From Chloroflexota bacterium (GTDB lineage Bacteria; Chloroflexota; Anaerolineae; UBA4142), in NCBI GenBank assembly GCA_016199405.1, contig JACQGS010000078.1:1-16914 (forward strand): a stretch of DNA of 16,914 nt, given 5' to 3'. Below are positions 6,976 through 14,917 of this stretch, piece after piece. Below the pieces are notes generated by a model. It was not told where the DNA came from and did not search any database. It saw only the letters and a list, made by a program, of their open reading frames with translations. The first letter of the stretch is position 1; every line of letters starts with the position of its first letter. Position numbers and translations under genes: made by a program.

Positions 6976-7374
6976 ATGGGCACACATGCAAGCACAACGT
7001 TTGAAATAAAGGGCTGGGACGAGAAACCATACGACGAATTTGAAGACGGTCGAAAACTCACTCGCGCGAGCGTAATCAAATCCTATACAGGCGACATCGA
7101 GGGCGAAGGAAAATTAGAATATTTGATGGCTTATGCGGCGGATGGTTCCGCAAATTTTGCTGGCTTGGAACGCGTCGTTGGAAAAATCGGGGGGCGCGCC
7201 GGAAGTTTTGTCATCCAACACAGCGGAACATTCGAGAACGGCGCGGTGAAAACCAAATGGTTTATCGTGAAGGGTTCTGGAACTGGAAATCTGCGGGGAC
7301 TGCGGGGCGAAGGCGAATTTTCCATCGGGCACGCGGAGCAATATCCTTTCGGATTCGACTACAGCTTTGAGTGA
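6976..7374 (+). CDS. DUF3224 domain protein
   Basis: 132 residues with the DUF3224 pattern: an N-terminal FEIKGWDEKPYDEFEDGRKLTRASVIKSYTGDIEGE, then LMAYAADGSANFAGLERVVGKIGGRAGSFVIQHSGTFENG and a GSGTGNLRGLRGEG end. The family is predicted to form an allene-oxide-cyclase-like beta barrel, and its function is unknown. There is no signal peptide. The ATG at 6976 has AAAGGAG at 6964-6970, overlapping the helicase stop region, so it is translated as the second gene of a helicase operon. A functional link to the helicase is not implied by the family. Confidence 0.88.
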   Translation: MGTHASTTFEIKGWDEKPYDEFEDGRKLTRASVIKSYTGDIEGEGKLEYLMAYAADGSANFAGLERVVGKIGGRAGSFVIQHSGTFENGAVKTKWFIVKGSGTGNLRGLRGEGEFSIGHAEQYPFGFDYSFE

Positions 7375-7393
7375 TTTACTGATGCTACGCAAA

Positions 7394-7581
7394 TTGTCAC
7401 TCTGAGCACATTCGCTTTGCTCAGTGTAAACTCCGCGAGTGAAGAGTCTTGTTGCTTCAAGAGAGACACAAAATCGATTATTACGAGACCGATTTGAATT
7501 GGAATAATGAGACACCGGCACTGCAACGCACGCAGTGCGGTGCAAGTGTTCTTCACTCGCTCCGTTCGTTCAGAATGACAA
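7394..7581. repeat. Inverted-repeat spacer element with REP hairpin copy B
   Basis: The 256-bp gene-free stretch 7375-7630 holds a left arm TTGTCACTCTGAGC...GCGAGTGAAGAG (7394-7446) and, inverted at 7549-7581, a related arm that reads TTGTCATTCTGAAC...GCGAGTGAAGAA on the minus strand. Between them at 7513-7542 is the hairpin CACC-G-GCACTGC / loop AACGCAC / GCAGTGC-GGTG. The arrangement resembles a small non-autonomous repeat element. Confidence 0.6.
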
Positions 7582-7630
7582 GGCGAAACGTGAGTGATTT
7601 AGGTTTGTTTGCAAATAGGAGTTGGCAATC

Positions 7631-10075
7631 GTGAGTCAATTGCGCAGTCTGCTCCTGATCGGCTTGGTTGTGAGTGCCGGCTTGGCAGTTCTTTATTTCG
7701 CGTCACAAAGCATTCTCGGCGGCAGTTATACGCGCCTCGAACAGGAGAGCGTTCAACGTGATTTGGCGCGGGTCGTGGATGCGTTGCAAAACGATCTCGA
7801 CCAAATGAATAGCAAAGACGGCGATTGGTCGAACTGGGACGACGCGTACGTCTTCGCGGAGGATCAGAATGAGGAATTCATCAAAGTCAACATGACCGAT
7901 CTCGCGCTCGTGCAACTTCGCATCAACGTGATGCTCTTCCTCTCCCCCGCCGGCAATCTGGTCTACTCCAAAGCCATTGACCTCGAACAAAAATCCGACG
8001 CGCCGCTTCCCGCTGGTCTAGCGCCGCTCCTCGCCGATAAAAATTTTCTCGCAACGGTTTTGCAAAATAAGAATCCCGACAGCAGTCTCACCGGTTTTAT
8101 CCTCTTGCGCGATCATCCCTTGCTGATCGCCGCGCGTCCGATCGTGACGAGCGAAGGGAAAGGTCCCATCCACGGCACGCTCGTCTTCGGTCGCTATCTC
8201 GACCGCGCGCACATCGCGCAATTGGGCAGCACGACGCATCTCAGCGTTTCGGCACAGCGACTCGACGTGGGCGCGCTCGACGCGGGATTTGAAATCGCGC
8301 GACAAAATCTATCCGACGCGCAACCTTATTTTATCCAAACGACCGGCGAGAACGCGATCGAGGGCTATACGCGTTGGAAAGATGTCGCGGGCAACCCCAA
8401 CCTCGCCCTGCGCATCGATCAACCGCGCGATATTTATCAGCAAGGGCAATTGACGATCCGCTATTTTATGCTCTCGACCATTCTGATCGCCGCCCTCGGC
8501 TCGCTCGTCATGCAAATATTGCTCAACCGCTTGGTACTCTCGCGCCGCGGGCAACGCGAAAGCGAAGCGCGCTATCGCGCGGTGATCGAACAGGCGGCGG
8601 AAGGAATTTTTATTTTCGACGCGCAATCCTTACGCGTGCTGGAAGCCAATGCGGCTTCACGCAAACTTGCCGGGTATGCGCCCGCCGAAATTTTGCAATT
8701 GCGCCTTCCGGATCTGATCGAAGAGGATGCCGCGCGCCACGCGGATATTCAACATCAAATTCTCACCACGCGCGCCGTCGATTTCGGCGCCGGCAACCTT
8801 CGGCGGCAAGACGGCACGACGCGCGCGATTGAAGCGAGCGCAAGCGTCATCACATTCGGAGGCCGCGAGGTAATCGCGGCGGTGGTACGCGATGTGACCG
8901 AACGCACGCGCGCCGAAGCAGAGCGCGCGCGCCTGTTCGAGCAAGAACAGTCCCGCCGCGCCGAACTCGACGCGCTCTATTCGCTTTCGCGCGCGTTGAG
9001 CGACGCCGCAGATTTTGAGGCAATGCTTGAACTCGTGCCCGCTGAAGCGGTGCGCCGAATTCACACGACCTTTGCGTGTATTCTCAACATCGAGCAAGAC
9101 GAGCTCGTCATTCGCTCCACATTTCCGGTCCGTACCCTCAGCCGCGATCTCGGCAAGGTCGAACGCGCGCCGCTGACCGATCTGCCCACGTGCCAACGCG
9201 TTCTGCGCAGCGCGACCCCTCTGCTCTTGCAACATATGGACGCCTCGATTTCAGCGCATGAGCGCGAATTGCTTTATCTCGATCTCGCGCATACGCTGCT
9301 CGCGATTCCTCTGCGCGTGGAAGAACGCGTGATCGGAATCTTGACGCTCGGCGAAGCGCGGCATCCCGCGCGTGAGCAATTTACGGATGAGAAAATCAGT
9401 CTCGCGAACAGCATCGCGGAACAAACCGCCGGCGCGTTGCGCCGAGCGGAATTGTATTCGGAACTCGAGCACAGCTATTTGCAGACGGTGCTCGCGCTTG
9501 CCAGCGCCGTGGATGCGAAAGACACGTACACGCACGATCACGCGGAGCGCTTGGCAGTCATGGCGTCCGCGATTGGCGCGGAATTGGAAATGAGCCGGCG
9601 CGATCTGGAGGATTTGCATTACGGGGCGATTCTGCACGACATCGGCAAAATCGGCGTTGCCGACGCGATTCTGCAAAAGCCGGCGCGCCTCAACGCGGAC
9701 GAGTGGGTGAAAATGCGCGAGCACCCAGGAATCGGCGCGCAAATTCTCGCGCCGGTGCCGCGGCTCGCCGGCGCGGCAAAAATCGTCCGCCATCATCACG
9801 AGCGCTGGGACGGCAAGGGCTATCCAGATCATCTTGCCGGCGAGAATATTCCGCTCGGCGCGCGCATACTGACCGTCGCGGATTCGTTCAGCGCGATCAC
9901 GGACGCGCGCGTATACAAAAAAGCGCGTGCGGTTGAGGAAGCCGTCGCGGAATTGAAAAAGCACGCCGGCGTGCAGTTCGATCCGCGCGTGGTGGAAATT
10001 TTTTTGCGGCTGTTGGAGCGCGGGAAGATTGGGGGGAGTGAGCATTCCGAAGGAGTTTCTGTTAGCACAAAATAG
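7631..10075 (+). CDS. CHASE4-PAS-GAF-HD-GYP c-di-GMP phosphodiesterase
   Basis: An 814-residue membrane sensor. TM1 at about 5-27 and TM2 at about 278-300 bracket an extracytoplasmic CHASE4 domain containing the WSNWDDAYVF signature (67-76). A PAS domain (about 312-427), a short coiled linker rich in R/E/A (425-445), a GAF domain (about 447-605) and a C-terminal HD-GYP domain (615-797) follow. HD-GYP residues are intact: THDHAERL (634-641), HD 669-670, EHP 697-699, HHHE 721-724, GKGYP 728-732 and D751. It should hydrolyse cyclic di-GMP in response to a periplasmic signal; no GGDEF is present. GTG 7631 is the start, with AGGAG at 7617-7621; TTG 7622 abuts the ribosome site. The gene appears monocistronic. 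Confidence 0.94.
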   Translation: MSQLRSLLLIGLVVSAGLAVLYFASQSILGGSYTRLEQESVQRDLARVVDALQNDLDQMNSKDGDWSNWDDAYVFAEDQNEEFIKVNMTDLALVQLRINVMLFLSPAGNLVYSKAIDLEQKSDAPLPAGLAPLLADKNFLATVLQNKNPDSSLTGFILLRDHPLLIAARPIVTSEGKGPIHGTLVFGRYLDRAHIAQLGSTTHLSVSAQRLDVGALDAGFEIARQNLSDAQPYFIQTTGENAIEGYTRWKDVAGNPNLALRIDQPRDIYQQGQLTIRYFMLSTILIAALGSLVMQILLNRLVLSRRGQRESEARYRAVIEQAAEGIFIFDAQSLRVLEANAASRKLAGYAPAEILQLRLPDLIEEDAARHADIQHQILTTRAVDFGAGNLRRQDGTTRAIEASASVITFGGREVIAAVVRDVTERTRAEAERARLFEQEQSRRAELDALYSLSRALSDAADFEAMLELVPAEAVRRIHTTFACILNIEQDELVIRSTFPVRTLSRDLGKVERAPLTDLPTCQRVLRSATPLLLQHMDASISAHERELLYLDLAHTLLAIPLRVEERVIGILTLGEARHPAREQFTDEKISLANSIAEQTAGALRRAELYSELEHSYLQTVLALASAVDAKDTYTHDHAERLAVMASAIGAELEMSRRDLEDLHYGAILHDIGKIGVADAILQKPARLNADEWVKMREHPGIGAQILAPVPRLAGAAKIVRHHHERWDGKGYPDHLAGENIPLGARILTVADSFSAITDARVYKKARAVEEAVAELKKHAGVQFDPRVVEIFLRLLERGKIGGSEHSEGVSVSTK

Positions 10076-10105
10076 AAATATTACCCTCTATTGAGACAAG
10101 TCGCG

Positions 10106-10309
10106 CTAAACTAAAAGTGGATCTTCCGCTACACCCAAGCCGCCGCAAATCGGGCAGTGGTCTTCCTCCACCGAATCATCATAGTTTTCGTAAAACAAAT
10201 CCAAATCTGCAAAGGGTACTCCACGAACAACATTGACAAGTTTGCCATAGTTTTTGCATCCATCGGTTTCGCATACAACGGGGATTTCTATTTCCCGGCT
10301 TTGCTCCAT
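10106..10309 (-). CDS. Zinc-ribbon microprotein paired with the PLD nuclease
   Basis: A 67-residue acidic protein with two cysteine pairs, C13-x4-C18 (VCETDGC) and C52-x2-C55 (CPICGG), spaced as in a zinc ribbon; I do not recognise a family. The ATG at 10309 lies inside the end of the PLD gene (22-nt overlap), so the two are translationally coupled. It has the same low GC as its partner, unlike the GC-rich flanks. Possible roles are an inhibitor or immunity partner, a DNA-binding specificity subunit, or an unrelated passenger. Confidence 0.7.
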   Translation of the reverse strand: MEQSREIEIPVVCETDGCKNYGKLVNVVRGVPFADLDLFYENYDDSVEEDHCPICGGLGVAEDPLLV

Positions 10310-11148
10310 AAATGCGCCTCCTCGTCATAGATGATCGCCTTGGCTTTCTTCAAATGTGATTGTGCATTTCTGATTTGATGTTTCCACAATTTTCCAAAGC
10401 GCCGACCATCTATAACTCGATCAAAAGTATCATCGCATAGATCAGGATGAATGTCCTTAACGAGCAAATGTAATTCTTCCGTTGTCATCGAATTTTGAGA
10501 CAGCAAGTATAGTATGGTTTCAGAAAATATTGAGTTGATGGTTTTATGCTTGACTCTAACCCGAATGAGATTATCTTCTACGTCCCTTTCCAGATCAAGA
10601 GACTTTAGGCGTATCGTTCGGTTAATTCTTTTTTGCTCGAGTTGAACAGTCTTTCTAACATCTTCTACTTGGGCTTGAATCTCCTTGAGTTGGATTGACG
10701 TCACATTTGCGCCCAAGTTTTTATATCCGTTCATATCATTTTGGATTCTTCGAACAGTCGCGACATCCGTTACTTTTACCCCATATTCGAAATTCCCTGT
10801 TTCCCCGCCTTTAGTAAAATTGGCGGATGCAACCATCGCGTATGACTTGTCGGCTATGTAAACTTTTGCGTGAATTCTTGGCAGGTATGTAACAGAGACA
10901 TTTTGGTGATTGTCAAACAAATACAATAAAGCAGAAATGTCAGTCGCTCCCTGAACCAATGTCCGCAAAGAAATATCTGTCAAGATGCTGATCCGAACAT
11001 CACTCGAGAGTTTCTTGCTAGCAACCGCATTGACCAACATTTTAACGGGGCCGAATGTTATGTACGGAGAGCAAATAAAACACTCTGACGTGACACGCTC
11101 GGTAAATTCGTCAAAAGCAGGTTTGAAGGGAGACCTAATCAGATTCAT
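10288..11148 (-). CDS. PLD-family nuclease with C-terminal winged-helix-like domain
   Basis: 286 residues. The N-terminal half is a phospholipase D fold: CSPYITFGPVKML (26-38), HAKVYIAD with the HxKx4D signature (H93, K95, D100), followed by ASANFTKGG (107-115) and NFEYGV (119-124). One HKD motif is present, so it should work as a dimer, like Nuc and BfiI. A coiled-coil-like stretch (about 150-190) leads to a C-terminal region with a W-x3-IRNAQSHLKKA pattern (255-269) that resembles the Mrr-N-type winged helix of restriction enzymes. Low GC and AT-rich codons mark recent acquisition. I infer a DNA-targeting defence or restriction-like nuclease; the substrate is unknown. Confidence 0.85.
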   Translation of the reverse strand: MNLIRSPFKPAFDEFTERVTSECFICSPYITFGPVKMLVNAVASKKLSSDVRISILTDISLRTLVQGATDISALLYLFDNHQNVSVTYLPRIHAKVYIADKSYAMVASANFTKGGETGNFEYGVKVTDVATVRRIQNDMNGYKNLGANVTSIQLKEIQAQVEDVRKTVQLEQKRINRTIRLKSLDLERDVEDNLIRVRVKHKTINSIFSETILYLLSQNSMTTEELHLLVKDIHPDLCDDTFDRVIDGRRFGKLWKHQIRNAQSHLKKAKAIIYDEEAHLWSKAGK

Positions 11149-11156
11149 GACTTGGA

Positions 11157-11184
11157 CTCTTACATCAGATCGTCATTTTGTCAA
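11157..11184 (-). promoter_or_regulatory. Possible promoter of the PLD/zinc-ribbon pair
   Basis: On the minus strand a perfect TTGACA (11184-11179) is followed after 16 bp by TAAGAG (11162-11157), a poor -10. Transcription would begin about 2 nt before the PLD start codon at 11148, giving an almost leaderless mRNA; no strong ribosome site is seen. Confidence 0.35.
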
Positions 11185-11228
11185 TCTTGGTATTGAACAG
11201 AACACCAAAAGTTGGTACGGTGTAATTT

Positions 11229-12095
11229 CTATTGCACAAACGTCCCATTTCGCAGATCCAGCAATGCTTGCTGGATTTCTTCCTTGGTATTCATCACAAA
11301 CGGACCGTACGGAAAAATTGTTTCATGGGACGGCGCGCCCGCCATCAGCATGAACCGCGTCGGCGCGTCCGCGCCGGTCTTGACGCGAACCTGATCGCCA
11401 TCTTCAAACACGACCAACTTCACTGACTTGATGAACTCTCCGTTCCCATTCTCCTCCACGCCGAAAATTCCCTCACCCTCGAAAACATATGCAACGACAA
11501 AATGAGCGGCTGACGTTGGCAAAATAAATTCCGCGCCGGCGTCGAGCGCTACATCCATATAGATTGGCTTCGCCGCAATTTCGGTCACCGGTCCGACGAT
11601 CCCGGCGTAATCACCGGCAACCACGCGCACCTTCGCACCATTTCTTTCTGCGATCGGAATCTCTGCCGCGGTCACTTCCTGATAACGCGGTGGCGACATT
11701 TTTTGCGCCGCCGGCAAATTCACCCACAGCTGAAAGCCGTCAATCAAGCCACTCGGTCCGCGATTCGGCAATTCTTCGTGCAAAATGCCGCGCCCGCTCG
11801 TCATCCATTGCACATCGCCCGGACCGATGATGCCGACATTGCCGAGACTATCGCGGTGCCGCACGTTGCCTTCGAGCATATACGTGACGGTTTCAATCCC
11901 GCGATGCGGATGCTTCGGAAAGCCGACGATTGGACCTTCGCGCGGATTATTGAAAGCAAAATGGTCGAACAGCAAAAACGGATCGAAAAGATTTTCGCGC
12001 GCGGGTCCGAAAGAACGCCGCAACAATACATCCGCGCCTTCCACCACGAACTTGGGTTCAATGATTTGCTTTACTCGACGTGATAAACTTGCCAT
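11229..12095 (-). CDS. Pirin family protein
   Basis: 288 residues, the normal pirin length, with a bicupin fold. The iron ligands of the N-terminal cupin are all present: HPHRG with H62 and H64, and ILHEE with H106 and E108. The classic NPREGPIVGFPKHPHRGIET-type signature and the GRGILHEE turn are visible. Bacterial pirins are reported as quercetin dioxygenases or as redox-sensitive regulators; the substrate cannot be read here. The start is ATG 12095, 8 nt after GGAGG (12104-12108), rather than the ATG 24 nt upstream. Confidence 0.95.
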   Translation of the reverse strand: MASLSRRVKQIIEPKFVVEGADVLLRRSFGPARENLFDPFLLFDHFAFNNPREGPIVGFPKHPHRGIETVTYMLEGNVRHRDSLGNVGIIGPGDVQWMTSGRGILHEELPNRGPSGLIDGFQLWVNLPAAQKMSPPRYQEVTAAEIPIAERNGAKVRVVAGDYAGIVGPVTEIAAKPIYMDVALDAGAEFILPTSAAHFVVAYVFEGEGIFGVEENGNGEFIKSVKLVVFEDGDQVRVKTGADAPTRFMLMAGAPSHETIFPYGPFVMNTKEEIQQALLDLRNGTFVQ

Positions 12096-12135
12096 ATCTG
12101 ATTCCTCCAAAACTTTCAAGGTTTTTTCCGCAAGC

Positions 12136-12267
12136 GTTCAGATGTCATTGCGAGGAGGCGTTTTTGCCGACGAGGCAATCTCCAAGCCACAATTGGAGCG
12201 ATGCCCTTTGCCTTTGGAACTCGGGGATTGCTTCGCAAAAATTGCTCGCAATGACATTGGGCTGAAC
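12136..12267. repeat. Large inverted-repeat spacer element
   Basis: The left arm GTTCAGA-TGTCATTGCGAG (from 12136) with GAGGCAATCTCC (12172-12183) is mirrored by a right arm that reads GTTCAG...TGTCATTGCGAG on the minus strand (12267-12244) and continues into GCGAAGCAATCCCC (12236-12223). The termini pair over about 20 bases with a 4-nt bulge. It occupies most of the pirin/M20 spacer. The TGTCATTGCGAGG...GCAATC motif is a type of bacterial intergenic repeat I recognise. A CTTCGTGYCC short tandem follows at 12282-12306. Confidence 0.65.
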
Positions 12268-12307
12268 GGTTACATTTTTTCTTCGTGCCCTTCGTGTCCT
12301 TCGTGGG

Positions 12308-13660
12308 TCAATTTTTCGCGAATCGCTCCATCAACTCTTTCACAAACTCCATCCCCTCAAAATAATCCGCGATGCGAACGCTCTCATCCGGCGCGTGCGC
12401 GCGCGAATCATGCCAGCCGACGCCGGCGCTCACCGCCGGAATTCCTAACGCTTGGCAGAGCGGATACATCGGACCGCTCCCCGCCATCGTCGGATAAACC
12501 ACCGGCTCTTTGCGATACACTGCGCGCGCCGCGTCAATTGCCGCGCGCACGATCGCCGAATCGAGCGGCGAGCGCGCGGTCTCTTCGCCGGTTTCCGTCA
12601 ACACGACCTCGATATCATCAAACCCGCGCCGCGCGAGATGCTTCTTTAGCAAATCCAAAACCAAATCCGGCGCGAGATTCGGCACGAGCCGAAAATCAAT
12701 CTTGGCGAACGCGTGATTCGGCATCACCGTTTTCGAACCCTCGCCGATGTAACCCGAATACAAACCGCAGATCGTGCAAGTCGGCTCGTACAGAAATTTT
12801 TTCAACAAGTCGATGCCATTGCGCTTGCCGATGAACGATTTGATTCCAAGATTCTGCTTGATTTTCGCTTCGTCGTATGGAATCGTTTTCAGCGCATCCA
12901 TTTCCGCTTGCGTCGGCGCGCGCACATGCAATTGATAATCGTCAATCGTGATGTGATCGTCCGCGTTCTTCAGCGTGGCGAGCGCCCACGTCAGCCGCCA
13001 CGCCGGATTCTCAACAATCGCCGCTTGCGATGAATGGAGATCGCGCTGCGCGCCGCGCGCGTGCAGTTCGACGTACACAATGCCTTTCAATCCGCACGCC
13101 AACACCGGACGATCATTGATATCTTTGTAGCCGGCTTCCCACAAACAGCCATCCGCGTCCGCGAGCAATGCGCGATTTTCCGCGACGAATTGCGGCAGAT
13201 GAATGCTGCCGATCTCTTCTTCGCCTTCGAGCACGAATTTTATTTTCACCGGCAATTCGCCAATCGCTACGCGGTACGCTTCCATCGCTTGAATCCGGCA
13301 GAGGAGATTCGCTTTGTTGTCCGCGACGCCGCGCGCGAATAATTTTCCGCCGCGAATCGCCGCGTCCCACGGCGGCGAAGTCCACTCGTCGAGCGGCTCC
13401 GGCGGCTGAACGTCGTAGTGATTGTAAATCATCAGCGTCCGCGCACCGCTCCCGATTTCGCCGTACACGACCGGCGCGCCGTTTTGCACTTCAATCAACC
13501 GCGCGCTCGCGCCCAATCTCTCCAATCGCTCCATCACTTTTTTTGCCATCTCGCGCATCCCGACGTTTTGTGCGGCAATGCTAGGCTGGCGGCAAAAATC
13601 TTGCAGTTCCGCGATAAAGCGTTCGCGATTGAGGTTGATGTAGGATTGGAAAGATTCCAT
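12308..13660 (-). CDS. M20 family metallo-dipeptidase
   Basis: 450 residues, the size of carnosinase/CNDP-like M20 dipeptidases, which use two zinc ions to release C-terminal or dipeptide residues. Key residues: NHYDVQPPEP with zinc ligand H81 and D83, GVADNK with the bridging D114, LEGEEEIGS with general base E147 and ligand E148, LWEAG with probable ligand E175, and SRAHAPDE with H422. The middle domain (about 190-300) is the dimerisation lid, containing GLKGIVYVELHARGAQRDLHS. Cytoplasmic, with no signal peptide. ATG 13660 has GGAG 6 nt upstream; a longer frame runs into spacer repeats and is not believed. Confidence 0.94.
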   Translation of the reverse strand: MESFQSYINLNRERFIAELQDFCRQPSIAAQNVGMREMAKKVMERLERLGASARLIEVQNGAPVVYGEIGSGARTLMIYNHYDVQPPEPLDEWTSPPWDAAIRGGKLFARGVADNKANLLCRIQAMEAYRVAIGELPVKIKFVLEGEEEIGSIHLPQFVAENRALLADADGCLWEAGYKDINDRPVLACGLKGIVYVELHARGAQRDLHSSQAAIVENPAWRLTWALATLKNADDHITIDDYQLHVRAPTQAEMDALKTIPYDEAKIKQNLGIKSFIGKRNGIDLLKKFLYEPTCTICGLYSGYIGEGSKTVMPNHAFAKIDFRLVPNLAPDLVLDLLKKHLARRGFDDIEVVLTETGEETARSPLDSAIVRAAIDAARAVYRKEPVVYPTMAGSGPMYPLCQALGIPAVSAGVGWHDSRAHAPDESVRIADYFEGMEFVKELMERFAKN

Positions 13661-13762
13661 GTGAACTCCGCAGGTAATTTGGAAGTAGTGATTGGAGATT
13701 AGAGATTGGGAACTCGAATTTGAATCCAGTCTCGTCAAAACAAACTTGGATGCCCAAACGAA

Positions 13763-13786
13763 ATTACGAATTACGAATTACGAATT
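13763..13786. repeat. Short tandem repeat ATTACGA x3.4
   Basis: A perfect 7-bp unit repeated 3.4 times in the spacer between the M20 and metallopeptidase genes. The remainder of the spacer (13681-13740) has GGAGATTAGAGATTGGGA-type degenerate sequence similar in style to spacers at 1945-1985, 4505-4570 and 14990-15030. Confidence 0.8.
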
Positions 13787-13787
13787 T

Positions 13788-14156
13788 TCAGTACCTCCCC
13801 ATCTCCTCCAGTCGTTCATCGTCAATCCCAAAATAATGCGCGATCTCGTGTCGCAGCGTGGTATGAATAACATCCCGCGCCTCGGCATCATTGCGACAGG
13901 TCGCCAAGATAGACTGCCGGTAAATGCTGATTTTGTCCGGCGGGACGAGTCCGTAATCGCTCGTGCGCTCCGTCAATGGAATGCCATGATAAAAACCAAG
14001 CAAGTCGAGCGGATCATCCACCTCGGCATATTCCATCGTCTCCGCGTCAGGCCACTCCTCGACCACAATCGCGACGTTTGCAATATGCTTTCGAAGCGCA
14101 TCCGGAATTTTCTCCAGCGCCTCCGCAACATGACGTTCAAATTCACGGCGATTCAT
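13788..14156 (-). CDS. Zincin-like metallopeptidase family protein
   Basis: 122 residues ending with HEIAHYFGIDDERLEEMGRY, i.e. an HExxHxxGxxDxxL zinc-binding active site with H103, E104 and H107. The family of small cytoplasmic putative metallopeptidases also shows the preceding IVVEEWP, LLGFYHGIPLTER and PDKISIYR blocks, all present here. No physiological substrate is established. ATG 14156 is preceded by GAGG 8 nt upstream; the longer version would need a TTG start. It is the last gene of the run before the tRNA/HNH region. Confidence 0.9.
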   Translation of the reverse strand: MNRREFERHVAEALEKIPDALRKHIANVAIVVEEWPDAETMEYAEVDDPLDLLGFYHGIPLTERTSDYGLVPPDKISIYRQSILATCRNDAEARDVIHTTLRHEIAHYFGIDDERLEEMGRY

Positions 14157-14190
14157 CAGGAATACCTCGCTCTGGCTCAAGCTCTACTTT

Positions 14191-14290
14191 TGAAACCATA
14201 TCACAGGTGATAGAGCGCGTCAATTGCCATGCGGGGCGTACAACATTATCCCCTGAGGTAGCAAGTTGACCCCAGGGGATTTTGGTTTCA
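14191..14290. repeat. Nested inverted repeats downstream of the HNH gene
   Basis: Outer arms TGAAACCA (14191-14198) and TGGTTTCA (14283-14290), the latter overlapping the HNH stop codon. Inner arms are ATCCCCTG (14248-14255) and CAGGGGAT (14273-14280) around a 17-nt loop. No U tract follows on the minus strand, so it is not a classical terminator, but it could form the 3' end of the array-HNH transcript. Confidence 0.45.
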
Positions 14291-14812
14291 GAACTCGATA
14301 TACTGTCGCCATTCCGGCGCGATCTCCGAGGACAGCACCCAGTAGCGCGTGCGCGGTCGCCGCGGCTCGAAGGTAGGATCGTGAAACTTGAGTCCCGATT
14401 CGTGCAGCAGCCGGTCGCACTTGCGCGCCTGGCACGCCGCACACGCCGCGACGGTATTCGTCCACGTGTTCGCGGGAATGTTGTGCACGCGGCAGTATCG
14501 TTGCGGCAGAACGTGATCAATCGTCGCGGTCGCTGGCGTCAATTGCTTGCCGCAGTAAACGCACGTCAGCCGGTCGCGCGCAAGCACCGCCTGGCGCGAC
14601 CAGACCGCGCCGCGCTGGGGAACGTTCACGTAGCGGCGCAGACGGATCACGGACGGCAACGGAAATTGCGCGCGAGCCGAACGAACCACGCGCCCATTGC
14701 GCGCGGGCTCAACCACTTCGACCTTGCCGCCGAGCAAGAGCGCGATGGCGCGGCGGTGACCCACGATGTGCAGCGGTTCGTACGAGGCGTTGAGCACAAG
14801 AACTTGGACCAC
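14288..14812 (-). CDS. HNH endonuclease
   Basis: 174 residues. The N-terminal block MVQVLVLNASYEPLHIV...RAIALLLGGKVEVVE and SVIRLRRYVNVP are characteristic of a widespread chromosomal HNH protein family. The HNH module is CVYC (84-87), TIDH with D99 and H100, TWTNTVAACAAC with N119 and the second zinc pair C124/C127, then ARKCDR. It should be a metal-dependent DNA endonuclease; its biological role is unknown. The GTG at 14812 is the start because AAGGAG (14822-14827 on the complement) lies 9 nt upstream. It begins 28 nt after tRNA-Gln(TTG), so it is probably transcribed by read-through from the tRNA array. Confidence 0.9.
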   Translation of the reverse strand: MVQVLVLNASYEPLHIVGHRRAIALLLGGKVEVVEPARNGRVVRSARAQFPLPSVIRLRRYVNVPQRGAVWSRQAVLARDRLTCVYCGKQLTPATATIDHVLPQRYCRVHNIPANTWTNTVAACAACQARKCDRLLHESGLKFHDPTFEPRRPRTRYWVLSSEIAPEWRQYIEF

Positions 14813-14840
14813 GACGATCAACTCCTTCCGAATAAATTTG

Positions 14841-14912
14841 CTCCCCGGCAAGGACTCGAACCTTGATCAGCGGATTCAAAGTCCGCGGTGCTGCCGATTG
14901 CACCACCAGGGA
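14841..14912 (-). tRNA. tRNA-Gln(TTG)
   Basis: Acceptor TCCCTGG/CCGGGGA, D stem GTGC/GCAC, anticodon loop CTTTGAA (TTG), T stem CAAGG/CCTTG, discriminator G, no encoded CCA. U8 and U33 are normal. Last tRNA of the array, just before the HNH gene. Confidence 0.95.
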
Positions 14913-14917
14913 ATGAG

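Noticed and set aside
9251..10045. 264-codon open frame antisense to the HD-GYP region
   Set aside because: The sense strand encodes an intact, motif-complete HD-GYP and GAF domain; the antisense product has no recognisable motif.
10076..10105. Terminator between the convergent HD-GYP and zinc-ribbon genes
   Set aside because: The 30-bp gap has no stem of useful length followed by a T run.
11785..12834. 349-codon open frame on the plus strand across pirin, the spacer and the M20 gene
   Set aside because: It spans two well-supported minus-strand genes and an inverted-repeat spacer, and its product is Ser/Arg/Pro-rich low complexity.
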